Assembly (NCBI GenBank): GCA_026786065.1
Contig: JAJAYS010000249.1
Coordinates: 1-5,845 of the forward strand
Source: Polaromonas sp.
GTDB taxonomy: Bacteria > Pseudomonadota > Gammaproteobacteria > Burkholderiales > Burkholderiaceae_C
Direction of reading: 5' to 3'
Length of the DNA stretch: 5,845 nucleotides
Shown here: piece after piece, positions 1-5,345 of the stretch
Numbering within the stretch: the stretch's first letter is position 1
Layout of the letters: each line of letters begins with the position of its first letter
The notes under the pieces: model-generated
What the model was told of the DNA's origin: nothing
The model's input: only the letters and a program-made list of their open reading frames with translations
Databases searched by the model: none
Position numbers and translations under genes: made by a program

Positions 1-210
1 GATATTGCCCGGCACGCCGTCGTGCTGACGCCGCTCAGGAGCGCGGCGACATCCCCGGTCCCGGACGCGGGCGATCAACTTCTCTGGGATTTGCTCGCCA
101 GCCGTGGTGATCTGGTTTTGGTGACCGGGGGTAAATTGGTGCTCCAGGACGAAGCGATGCAGCAGCGGGTGATCTTGCCCCGGACTTTTGCGACTCAGCT
201 GAGGTATTGA
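1..210 (+). CDS. PIN-domain toxin, C-terminal fragment (5' end outside window)
   Basis: Frame 1 is open from the window edge to the TGA at 208-210, giving the last 69 residues. The pattern PDAGDQLLWDLLA, then LVLVTGGK, then a short tail matches the C-terminal third of PIN-domain proteins annotated as putative toxin-antitoxin toxin components. In that family the domain is a metal-dependent ribonuclease (VapC-like), and the Asp-containing PDAGDQ segment supplies an active-site acid. The usual next motif is VTGDK. Here it reads VTGGK, with GGT at 130-132 where GAT is expected, so one of the usual acidic residues appears lost. The true start and any antitoxin lie left of the window. The ATG-less beginning means internal starts should not be used. 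I am fairly confident of the family and unsure whether the protein is active. Confidence 0.72.
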   Translation, partial: DIARHAVVLTPLRSAATSPVPDAGDQLLWDLLASRGDLVLVTGGKLVLQDEAMQQRVILPRTFATQLRY

Positions 211-212
211 AA

Positions 213-268
213 CGCTATTGTTTTTGTAGCTGTCTAAGCATATGAAGCGTGGACTACAGCCCTAATTT
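213..268 (+). repeat. Dispersed intergenic repeat, copy 1
   Basis: Directly after the PIN gene comes a block with CGCTA at 213-217, AGCTGT at 228-233 and CAGCCC at 257-262. The same three words occur at identical spacing (15 and 29 bases) at 4101-4150. Base identity over the 50 aligned positions is about 31 of 50, counted by eye. Copy 1 also has TGTAG (225-229) facing CTACA (254-258), so it can form an imperfect hairpin. The form resembles short intergenic repeats I remember from Polaromonas/Rhodoferax genomes, but that family assignment is from memory. Confidence 0.5.
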
Positions 269-282
269 GCGTAAATACGCGT

Positions 283-348
283 GAATGGCGCTGGACGCTA
301 CTGAAAAATATGTGCAAGTGGCTGTGATTTAGCCGCCGTGCGCCATTC
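283..348. repeat. 9-bp inverted repeat between two convergent toxin genes
   Basis: GAATGGCGC at 283-291 is the exact reverse complement of GCGCCATTC at 340-348, with 48 bases between them. It lies between the 3' ends of the PIN gene (+) and the RelE-type gene (-), a place where a shared transcription stop might sit, but there is no T-run. A 9-bp match at this distance can also occur by chance in a window of this size. Confidence 0.3.
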
Positions 349-351
349 GCC

Positions 352-630
352 TCATCGCTTCAGGTCACGGTAGAAATTCTCATGCGACCCGAGTACCAAC
401 AACAACCGGTTGGCTCGGTCGAATTCATAGGCCAAGCGAGTCAACTGACCATTGCACCTGAACTTGTGTACAAAGATGCCTGCCAAATAACCCTCCTTGG
501 CCTCTCCAGTCGTGGCGTCCCGAACAATTTGGGCCACGGCGTCGTCCACATCGGCTTGTTGATTTGAATGCAGACGCCTGTTAGACCGCCTGAACACCGC
601 GCTTTGCAGAACCTCGATTGACTCAGGCAT
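352..630 (-). CDS. RelE/ParE-family toxin, orphan
   Basis: The 92-residue protein reads like the type II toxin group whose members begin with a short IEVLQ strand, then an F-(K/R)-R and LHxNQ helix, and end in HENFYRDLK. Here these are IEVLQSAVFRR (residues 5-15), LHSNQQADVDDAV (20-32), GEAKEGYLAGIFVHKF (43-58) and GSHENFYRDLKR (81-92). Family members are small ribosome-dependent mRNA interferases or gyrase poisons; which applies here cannot be told. Length and both ends match the family, so the reading frame looks whole. The start is the ATG at 628-630; only a weak purine stretch (GAAGCGG) precedes it. No antitoxin frame is visible on either side on this strand, and the upstream DNA is occupied by the antisense of a decayed DUF433 gene. 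It is therefore an orphan, possibly neutralised in trans or weakly active. Confidence 0.8.
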   Translation of the reverse strand: MPESIEVLQSAVFRRSNRRLHSNQQADVDDAVAQIVRDATTGEAKEGYLAGIFVHKFRCNGQLTRLAYEFDRANRLLLVLGSHENFYRDLKR

Positions 631-718
631 CCGCTTCGCCGACCCTCGGGCACAAACGGCGTCGCCAGCGTTGGCCCCTCAGCGCGGGCCACATGAGGAT
701 GCAAATCCTGCCTGGTCG

Positions 719-730
719 GGGTGGCCACCC
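719..730. promoter_or_regulatory. 12-bp perfect palindrome between divergent toxin-antitoxin genes
   Basis: GGGTGGCCACCC is a perfect palindrome. It lies 88 bases upstream of the RelE-type start (-) and 61 bases upstream of the DUF433 start (+), inside the 161-base gap between the two divergent genes. Toxin-antitoxin operons are usually repressed through palindromes near their start, so an operator role is conceivable. One such palindrome per window is expected by chance. I found no other clear signal in 631-791. Confidence 0.25.
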
Positions 731-791
731 AGCCGCAAGTTGCAATCGTCCTACTGTATTGGTAATGCACTATTAATTTCTGCAAATCACT

Positions 792-1023
792 ATGGAGTTC
801 GATAGGAACAGCTTCACGCCTGAACCCCGCAAGCGTGGTGGCAAGCCCTGTGTACGCGGACTGCGCATCACGGTGCACGACGTTCTATGCATGTTGTCGA
901 CCGGGATGACCTGACAGGAAATACAGGACGATTTCCCCCGAGCTAAGCGCCGAAGATCTTCTTGCCGCACTGGCTTATGCGGCTGACAGGGAGCGCCCGG
1001 TTTTGTCTCTGAGGGCGCCGTGA
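792..1023 (+). pseudogene. DUF433-family antitoxin, broken by a stop and a frameshift
   Basis: From the ATG at 792 the frame reads MEFDRNSFTP, then RGGKPCVRGLRITV (residues 14-27), then the helix ending STGMT. This is the N-terminal half of the DUF433 family: small helix-turn-helix antitoxins that pair with DUF5615 PIN-like toxins. A TGA at 912-914 stops the frame after 40 residues. Reading through it gives QEIQDDFP. One extra C in the run of five at 935-939 then shifts the frame, and from 940 the text resumes as ELSAEDLLAALAYAADRERP up to TGA at 1021-1023. That is exactly the expected second half, giving about 76 residues in total. Two independent lesions make this a pseudogene. No ribosome binding site is visible. 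The product, if any, would be a 40-residue stub. Confidence 0.8.
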
Positions 1024-1167
1024 AACTGTTGCCCGGCGAGCATTTGTCGCGGCGATTGGTACCGTTTTAAAGCACGACTACCCTGGTAGCAGCCAAGTGG
1101 TCTTGCTGAGCATGGAGTCAGCATCGGACAAAGCGTAGGGGAATAAGCCAGAGATGACGATTACGTG
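1020..1167 (+). pseudogene. DUF5615 PIN-like toxin, degraded and truncated
   Basis: A GTG at 1020-1022 overlaps the DUF433 stop (GTGA), as in intact antitoxin/toxin pairs. It begins VKLLPGEHLSRRLVPF, close to the family start MKLLFDENLSRRLV; the catalytic Asp of FDE is replaced (PGE). TAA stops it at 1068. The text continues in another frame from 1073 as HDYPGSSQVVLLSMESASDKA, the next family segment. A TAG at 1136 and a further shift follow, after which ARDDDYV can be read in the frame of recG (1147-1167). The rest of the toxin, normally some 50 residues more, is absent. It therefore has at least two frameshifts, three stops, a lost active-site residue and a missing 3' half. Confidence 0.75.
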
Positions 1168-3420
1168 CCGATGAACCCAACAGCAGCAATTTCACAAGCC
1201 GGTCGCAGCGGGCAAAATCGGCGTTTGACAACTCCGCCCGCCAAACCGCCAATCAAGCCCTTGAGCGGCCCTGAGAAAGCCCTGCGCAAGCTTGGGCTCA
1301 CGCGCGACATCGATCTGGCCCTGCATCTGCCGCTGCGCTATGAAGACGAGACCCGCATCGTGCCTCTGGCCGATGCGCGCGATGGCGAGACGGTGCAGGT
1401 CGAAGGGCAGGTGACCCACAGTGAAATCTCGTTCGGTGGCCGGCGCCAGCTGCGCGTGGTGATCGACGATGCCAGCGCCACCTGCGTGCTGCGCTTCCTG
1501 AACTTTTATCCGTCGCACCAGAAAACCTTAAGCGTCGGCGCGCGGGTGCGGGTGCGCGGCGAGCTGCGCGGCGGCTTCATGCAGCGCGAGATGGTCCACC
1601 CCAGTTTCAAGCTGGCCGGTGGCCCGCTGCACACTGCGCTGACCCCGGTTTATTCGACCGTCGCCGGCCTGCCGCAGGGCTATTTGCGCAAGGCGGTGCT
1701 TGGCGGGCTGGAGCGTGCCGACCTGAGCGAAACCCTGGCGCCAGAGCTGCTCGCCGACGCTGCCATTGCGCCGGTGTGGAACCTGCGCCAGGCGTTGCGC
1801 TACCTACACCAGCCGGCGAACAACGCCGCGCTGGCCGTGTTCGAAGACCGCAGCCATCCGGCCTGGCAACGCCTGAAGGCCGAGGAGCTGCTGGCCCAGC
1901 AACTGTCGCAACTGCAGGCGCGCCGCGAGCGGGCGGCGATGCGTGCGCCGCCGCTGGCCGCCAGCGAAATGCGCGGGCCGCACTGCACGCTGCATGCCCA
2001 ACTGTTGGAACGCCTGCCGTTTGCGCTGACGACGGCGCAGCAACGCGTTGGGCTGGAGATAGCCGCCGACCTGCGCAAGAACCTGCCGATGCACCGACTG
2101 CTGCAGGGCGATGTCGGCTCGGGCAAAACCGTGGTGGCCGCGCTCGCGGCGGCGCGCTGCATCGACGCCGGCTGGCAGTGCGCGCTGATGGCGCCGACCG
2201 AGATTCTGGCCGAGCAGCACTTTCGCAAAATGGTCGATTGGCTGGAGCCGCTGGGCATCACGACGGCCTGGCTGACCGGCAGCCAGAAAGTCAAAGAGCG
2301 ACGCGAAGCGCTGGCGCTGATCGCCAGCGGCGCGGCCGCCCTGGTGGTTGGCACCCATGCGGTGATTCAAAGCAAGGTGGTGTTCGCCAATCTGGCGCTC
2401 GCCATCATCGACGAGCAGCACCGTTTCGGCGTCGTCCAGCGCCTCGCGCTGCGCACTAAAACCACCTGGCTCGAAGTGCCGTCTGCGCTGGGCCAGCGGC
2501 AACGCGACACCGACGCCGACGGGCTGCAGATTGGCGACCCTCAAAACGGCGAGCCGGCCATGCGAGGCGAGCCTGGAGCCGGGCTGGAGCCGCATCTCTT
2601 GATGATGACCGCGACGCCGATTCCGCGCACGCTGGCGATGAGCTACTACGCCGACCTCGACGTGTCAACGCTCGACGAGCTGCCGCCGGGCCGCACGCCG
2701 GTCGTCACCAAGCTCGTTAACGACAGCCGGCGTGACGAGGTCGTTGCACGCATCCGGACGCAGCTCGCCGAAGGTCGGCAGATTTACTGGGTCTGCCCCC
2801 TGATCGAAGAGAGCGAAGCCATCGATCTGGTCAACGCCACGCAAACGCATGCCGCGCTCGGCGAGGCGCTGCCCGGCGTGCGCGTCGGGCTGCTGCATTC
2901 GCGCCTGCCGCTGCCCGAGAAGCGCGCCGTGATGGCGCAGTTCGTCGGTGGGCAGATGGGCGTGCTGGTGAGCACCACCGTCATCGAGGTCGGCGTCGAT
3001 GTGCCCAATGCGTCTTTGATGGTGATCGAGCATGCCGAGCGCTTCGGCCTGTCGCAGCTGCACCAGCTGCGCGGCCGGGTCGGCCGGGGTGCCGCCGCAT
3101 CGGCCTGCGTGTTGCTGTATTCGACCGGCGACGCGCCGCGTCTGGGGCAGACCGCGCGGGCGCGGCTGAAGGCGATGGCCGAAACCAGCGACGGCTTCGA
3201 GATTGCGCGGCGCGATCTGGAGATTCGCGGGCCGGGCGAATTTTTGGGCGCACGCCAGTCCGGCGCGCCGCTGCTGCGCTTTGCCGACCTGACGACCGAC
3301 GCCGACCTGCTGGCCTGGGCCCGTGCCGTGGCCCCGGCGATGCTTGACCGGCATGCCGAGCTGGCGCAGCGCCACATTGCGCGCTGGCTGGGCTTGAAAG
3401 CGGAGTTTTTGAAAGCCTGA
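1165..3420 (+). CDS. recG: ATP-dependent DNA helicase RecG
   Basis: RecG is a superfamily 2 helicase that regresses stalled replication forks and moves branched DNA; it acts alone on chromosomal DNA. Counting from GTG 1165 (751 residues): a wedge/OB region covers about 40-170 (LHLPLRYEDETR 53-64, SFGGRR 89-94). Walker A GDVGSGKT is at 315-322, the DEQH box at 416-419, TAT at 482-484, STTVIEVGVD at 603-612, RGRVGR at 636-641, and the RecG-specific C-terminal segment GFEIARRDLEIRGPGEFLG starts at 677. All helicase motifs are intact. The usual length is about 690 residues. The extra length lies in a Pro-rich N-terminus of about 35 residues and in an insert at about 431-473, between motifs II and III. 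The start is uncertain. GTG 1165 or ATG 1171 are the only plausible early codons because an in-frame TAA lies at 1144, and neither has a good Shine-Dalgarno. The start sits in the remnant of the upstream toxin gene, so the promoter is not obvious. Confidence 0.97.
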   Translation: MPMNPTAAISQAGRSGQNRRLTTPPAKPPIKPLSGPEKALRKLGLTRDIDLALHLPLRYEDETRIVPLADARDGETVQVEGQVTHSEISFGGRRQLRVVIDDASATCVLRFLNFYPSHQKTLSVGARVRVRGELRGGFMQREMVHPSFKLAGGPLHTALTPVYSTVAGLPQGYLRKAVLGGLERADLSETLAPELLADAAIAPVWNLRQALRYLHQPANNAALAVFEDRSHPAWQRLKAEELLAQQLSQLQARRERAAMRAPPLAASEMRGPHCTLHAQLLERLPFALTTAQQRVGLEIAADLRKNLPMHRLLQGDVGSGKTVVAALAAARCIDAGWQCALMAPTEILAEQHFRKMVDWLEPLGITTAWLTGSQKVKERREALALIASGAAALVVGTHAVIQSKVVFANLALAIIDEQHRFGVVQRLALRTKTTWLEVPSALGQRQRDTDADGLQIGDPQNGEPAMRGEPGAGLEPHLLMMTATPIPRTLAMSYYADLDVSTLDELPPGRTPVVTKLVNDSRRDEVVARIRTQLAEGRQIYWVCPLIEESEAIDLVNATQTHAALGEALPGVRVGLLHSRLPLPEKRAVMAQFVGGQMGVLVSTTVIEVGVDVPNASLMVIEHAERFGLSQLHQLRGRVGRGAAASACVLLYSTGDAPRLGQTARARLKAMAETSDGFEIARRDLEIRGPGEFLGARQSGAPLLRFADLTTDADLLAWARAVAPAMLDRHAELAQRHIARWLGLKAEFLKA

Positions 3421-3443
3421 GCGGTGCCCGCGCTGGCGCCGCT
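3420..3443 (+). terminator. Strong hairpin at the recG stop, without T-run
   Basis: AGCGGTGCC (3420-3428) pairs with GGCGCCGCT (3435-3443) over nine base pairs, one being G-U, around a six-base loop. It begins on the last base of the recG stop codon. No T-run follows, so it is not a standard intrinsic terminator. It could mark or protect the 3' end of the recG message. Three tandem GGCCC units (3456-3470) follow shortly after and are probably just GC-rich low-complexity sequence. Confidence 0.4.
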
Positions 3444-3523
3444 GACGCAACACGCGGCCCGGCCCGGCCCGGCGCTGTGGTTTCAGCCACGCCCGCTTGC
3501 ACTGCACGCGCAGCGGCGGGCGC

Positions 3524-3532
3524 TGCTACAAT
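3524..3532 (+). promoter_or_regulatory. Extended -10 promoter for the small membrane protein
   Basis: TGC followed by TACAAT (3527-3532) is a good sigma-70 extended -10 element, five of six bases matching TATAAT. No convincing -35 lies 16-18 bases upstream, which extended -10 promoters can tolerate. The expected start of transcription is around 3539-3540. This falls on an in-frame GTG (3540) and nine bases before the ATG (3549), so the message would have almost no leader. Confidence 0.5.
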
Positions 3533-3548
3533 TTCCAGTGTGAAACTA

Positions 3549-4043
3549 ATGACCAAATTCTTTTCTGCGCTGCATGGCGTGATGGCCCGGCTGCTCGTGC
3601 TGGCGGCGCTCGGCCTGCTGGCGATTGCCGCAAAGCTCGGCTGGCACGCCATCGCCAGCGGCTTCGGCCTCGAGGCAGCCAAAGGCATCATCGAGACGAT
3701 AGGCTTGATCGCCATTTCGGTGGTCGCGCTGCAGATTGCGCAAACCATCGTTGAAGAAGAAATCATCCGCGAGGTGCAGGTCAGCGCGCCAACCCGCGTG
3801 CGCCGCTATCTGTCGCGCTTTCTGGTGGTGATTGTCGTGGCCCTGGCGGTCGAGGGGCTGGTTGCGGCCTTCAAGGCGCAGCATGAAGACCTGGCGCAAC
3901 TGCCCTATGCGGCCAGCCTGCTGGTGGCGGTGGCGCTGCTGCTGGCTGGCTGGGGCGCCTTTATTGCGTTGAACCGCGCCGCTGAAGAGCTGGAGCCCGA
4001 AGCGATGGCGGACGCGAAAAGAGAAGACAAAAAGATCGAGTAA
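3549..4043 (+). CDS. Small integral membrane protein, function unknown
   Basis: The 164-residue protein has four hydrophobic stretches: about 12-30 (LLVLAALGLLAIAA), 43-64 (IIETIGLIAISVVALQIAQ), 92-112 (FLVVIVVALAVEGLVAA) and 123-144 (ASLLVAVALLLAGWGAF). A charged loop EEEIIREVQVSAPTRVRRY (about 68-86) lies between the second and third, and the tail is acidic then basic (EELEPEAMADAKREDKK). I recognise no enzymatic motif; similar proteins in Burkholderiales are, as far as I recall, conserved hypotheticals. I chose the ATG at 3549. GTG at 3540 is in frame and would add three residues. The open frame also reaches back to 3477, but that part lies upstream of the likely promoter. No Shine-Dalgarno is visible. 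The gene sits alone between recG and oxyR, on the same strand. Confidence 0.85.
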   Translation: MTKFFSALHGVMARLLVLAALGLLAIAAKLGWHAIASGFGLEAAKGIIETIGLIAISVVALQIAQTIVEEEIIREVQVSAPTRVRRYLSRFLVVIVVALAVEGLVAAFKAQHEDLAQLPYAASLLVAVALLLAGWGAFIALNRAAEELEPEAMADAKREDKKIE

Positions 4044-4100
4044 CAAGTCGAGTGAAGGCCGGCCCGCTGTGCGTCGACCGGCCCGACCAGGCCCCGCAGT

Positions 4101-4178
4101 CGCTACAGTTTCAGGAGCTGTTAACGCCCATATTTAGAGGGTTTCAGCCCGATTCGCTTTAAATTTTAGGCTGTAGCG
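4101..4178 (+). repeat. Dispersed intergenic repeat, copy 2, with 8-bp inverted ends
   Basis: CGCTA (4101-4105), AGCTGT (4116-4121) and CAGCCC (4145-4150) repeat the words and spacing seen at 213-262, in the same orientation. Here the element is also bounded by CGCTACAG (4101-4108) and its exact reverse complement CTGTAGCG (4171-4178), 62 bases apart. The inner part next to the right arm is AT-rich (TTTAAATTTTAGG), unlike the flanking genes. It fills much of the gap ahead of oxyR and may bring promoter-like sequence, though I could not fit a convincing -35/-10 pair. Confidence 0.5.
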
Positions 4179-4237
4179 GGGTTTTCTGGCGGTTCATTCT
4201 GGTCGCCACCGCCGGCCACACCGGGGCCTGAACACAG

Positions 4238-4243
4238 CACAAT
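4238..4243 (+). promoter_or_regulatory. Possible -10 element of oxyR, near-leaderless layout
   Basis: CACAAT ends six bases before the oxyR ATG, so transcription would start at or next to the start codon. The only -35 candidate at 17 bases is GCCACA (4215-4220), three of six bases. No Shine-Dalgarno precedes the ATG, which fits a leaderless message. The same layout occurs ahead of the membrane protein gene. Confidence 0.3.
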
Positions 4244-4249
4244 CGGGCC

Positions 4250-5233
4250 ATGACCCTCACCGAGCTGAAGTACGTCGTTGCGGTTGCCCGCGAAAAGCAT
4301 TTCGGCAAAGCTGCGGATGCCTGCCATGTGTCGCAGCCGACGCTGAGTGTGGCGATCAAGAAGCTGGAGGAAGAGCTGCAGGTCAAGCTGTTCGAGCGCA
4401 ATGCCAGCGAGATCACCGTGACGCCGCTGGGCGTTGAAATCGTCCGGCAGGCGCAGAGCGTGCTGGAGCAGGCCGATGCGATCCGCGAGATGGCCCGGCG
4501 CGGCAAAGACCCGGTGGCCGGTGCCTTGCGGCTCGGCGTGATCTACACCATCGGCCCTTACCTGCTGCCCGATCTGGTGCGCCAGGCGATCGTCTACACG
4601 CCGCAGATGCCGCTGATGCTGCAGGAGAACTTCACCGTCTCGCTGCTCGAATCGCTGCGCAACGGCGACATCGATTGCGCCATCCTGGCCGAGCCTTTCC
4701 CGGACACCAACCTTGCCATTGCGCCGCTCTACGACGAGCCCTTCATGGCGGCGGTGCCGCGCGCCCACGCGCTGGCTGGCCGGGCCAGCGTCAGCGCCGA
4801 CGAGATCAAGAAAGAAACCCTGCTGCTGCTCGGCAACGGCCACTGCTTTCGCGACCATGTGCTGGAGGTCTGCCCGGAGTTCGCGCGTTTTTCCAGCGAT
4901 TCGGACGGTATCCGCCGCAACTTTGAGGGCTCGTCGCTGGAGACCATCAAGCACATGGTGGCCGCTGGCATGGGCATCACGCTGGTGCCCCGGCTCGGCG
5001 TGCCGAAGGACGAGATGCCCAGAGCCACGCCGGCCGGAAAGAAAGCGCCGCGCGCCAGGGCAGAGCGCCCGGGCGACGGGTCGCTGATCACCTATCTGCC
5101 GTTTCATGGCCACATACCGAGCCGGCGCGTCGTGCTGGCCTGGCGCCGCAGCTTTACCCGCTACGAAGCCATCGCGGCACTGCGCAACGCCATCTACGCC
5201 TGCGAACTGCCGGGTGTGACGCGGCTGTCCTGA
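4250..5233 (+). CDS. oxyR: OxyR-type hydrogen peroxide sensor, LysR family
   Basis: OxyR is a cytoplasmic tetrameric transcription factor that forms an intramolecular disulfide when it meets peroxide and then activates defence genes such as katG, ahpC and dps. The 327 residues begin with the LysR helix-turn-helix (FGKAADACHVSQPTLSVAIK, about 17-36). The sensor loop GHCFRDHVLEVC places Cys199 and Cys208 exactly at the E. coli numbers, with His198 and Arg201 also kept, and SSLETIKHMVAAGMGITLVP follows. This argues strongly for a true OxyR rather than a generic LysR protein. It is about 20 residues longer than E. coli OxyR, mainly through a basic, Pro/Ala-rich insert at about 257-278. The ATG at 4250 fits the conserved start MTLTELKYVVAVAREKHFG. 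The dps gene 154 bases downstream is a typical OxyR target; I found no clear OxyR box in front of either gene. Confidence 0.95.
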   Translation: MTLTELKYVVAVAREKHFGKAADACHVSQPTLSVAIKKLEEELQVKLFERNASEITVTPLGVEIVRQAQSVLEQADAIREMARRGKDPVAGALRLGVIYTIGPYLLPDLVRQAIVYTPQMPLMLQENFTVSLLESLRNGDIDCAILAEPFPDTNLAIAPLYDEPFMAAVPRAHALAGRASVSADEIKKETLLLLGNGHCFRDHVLEVCPEFARFSSDSDGIRRNFEGSSLETIKHMVAAGMGITLVPRLGVPKDEMPRATPAGKKAPRARAERPGDGSLITYLPFHGHIPSRRVVLAWRRSFTRYEAIAALRNAIYACELPGVTRLS

Positions 5234-5258
5234 GCGTTACGCTGGCCCGGCCGGACAT

Positions 5259-5285
5259 GCAGGCCCGCCAGCATTGCCGGCCTGC
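5259..5285 (+). terminator. GC-rich hairpin downstream of oxyR
   Basis: GCAGGCC (5259-5265) and GGCCTGC (5279-5285) form a seven-base-pair stem with a 13-base loop, 25 bases after the oxyR stop. No T-run follows directly; the nearest is six Ts at 5339-5344. It may be a weak or Rho-assisted 3' end. Confidence 0.3.
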
Positions 5286-5297
5286 CTGGCCCGCCGT

Positions 5298-5332
5298 CAG
5301 CCGGCAGCCGACAGCCGACAGCCGACAGCCGG
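5298..5332 (+). repeat. Five tandem copies of a 7-bp unit, CAGCCG(A/G)
   Basis: Five perfect heads-to-tails units run CAGCCGG, three times CAGCCGA, then CAGCCGG. They sit 55 bases upstream of the dps start. The identical outer units also give GCCGGC at 5300-5305 and 5328-5333, which can pair and are followed by AAACATTTTTT, a loose terminator-like arrangement. Each inner junction spells CCGACA, similar to a -35 box (TTGACA). The last one (5322-5327) lies 18 bases from TAAAGT (5346-5351), a possible dps -10. Confidence 0.8.
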
Positions 5333-5345
5333 CAAACATTTTTTG

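Noticed and set aside
382..567. 61-codon open frame on the plus strand
   Set aside because: It is the antisense shadow of the RelE-type toxin.
580..586. GTTAGAC, like an integron attC core site
   Set aside because: It lies within the RelE-type coding sequence, and no matching partner core or hairpin arms were found.
441..878. 145-codon open frame on the minus strand
   Set aside because: It overlaps the RelE-type gene in another frame and is antisense to the DUF433 remnant; the protein text has no family resemblance and there is no start signal.
1776..2595. Long open frames on both strands within recG (227 and 263 codons)
   Set aside because: They are high-GC shadow frames with Arg/Ala/Gly-rich text; the recG frame has every helicase motif intact.
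3456..3473. GGCCC repeated three times
   Set aside because: It is too short and too expected in GC-rich DNA to treat as a functional repeat.
3477..3548. Upstream extension of the membrane protein by 24 residues
   Set aside because: It would start before the extended -10 element, and its text (ACTARAAAGAA) is low-complexity, unlike a conserved N-terminus.
2665..3766. Minus-strand open frames of 280 and 261 codons
   Set aside because: They are shadows of the recG 3' half and the membrane protein gene, with biased composition and no recognisable motif.
4057..4083. GGCCGG/CCGGCC hairpin after the membrane protein gene
   Set aside because: The stem is only six base pairs with a 15-base loop and no T-run, so it is not a convincing terminator.
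4250..5233. Generic LysR regulator unrelated to peroxide
   Set aside because: Cys199 and Cys208 with GHC-x-R and the conserved C-terminal text point specifically to OxyR.
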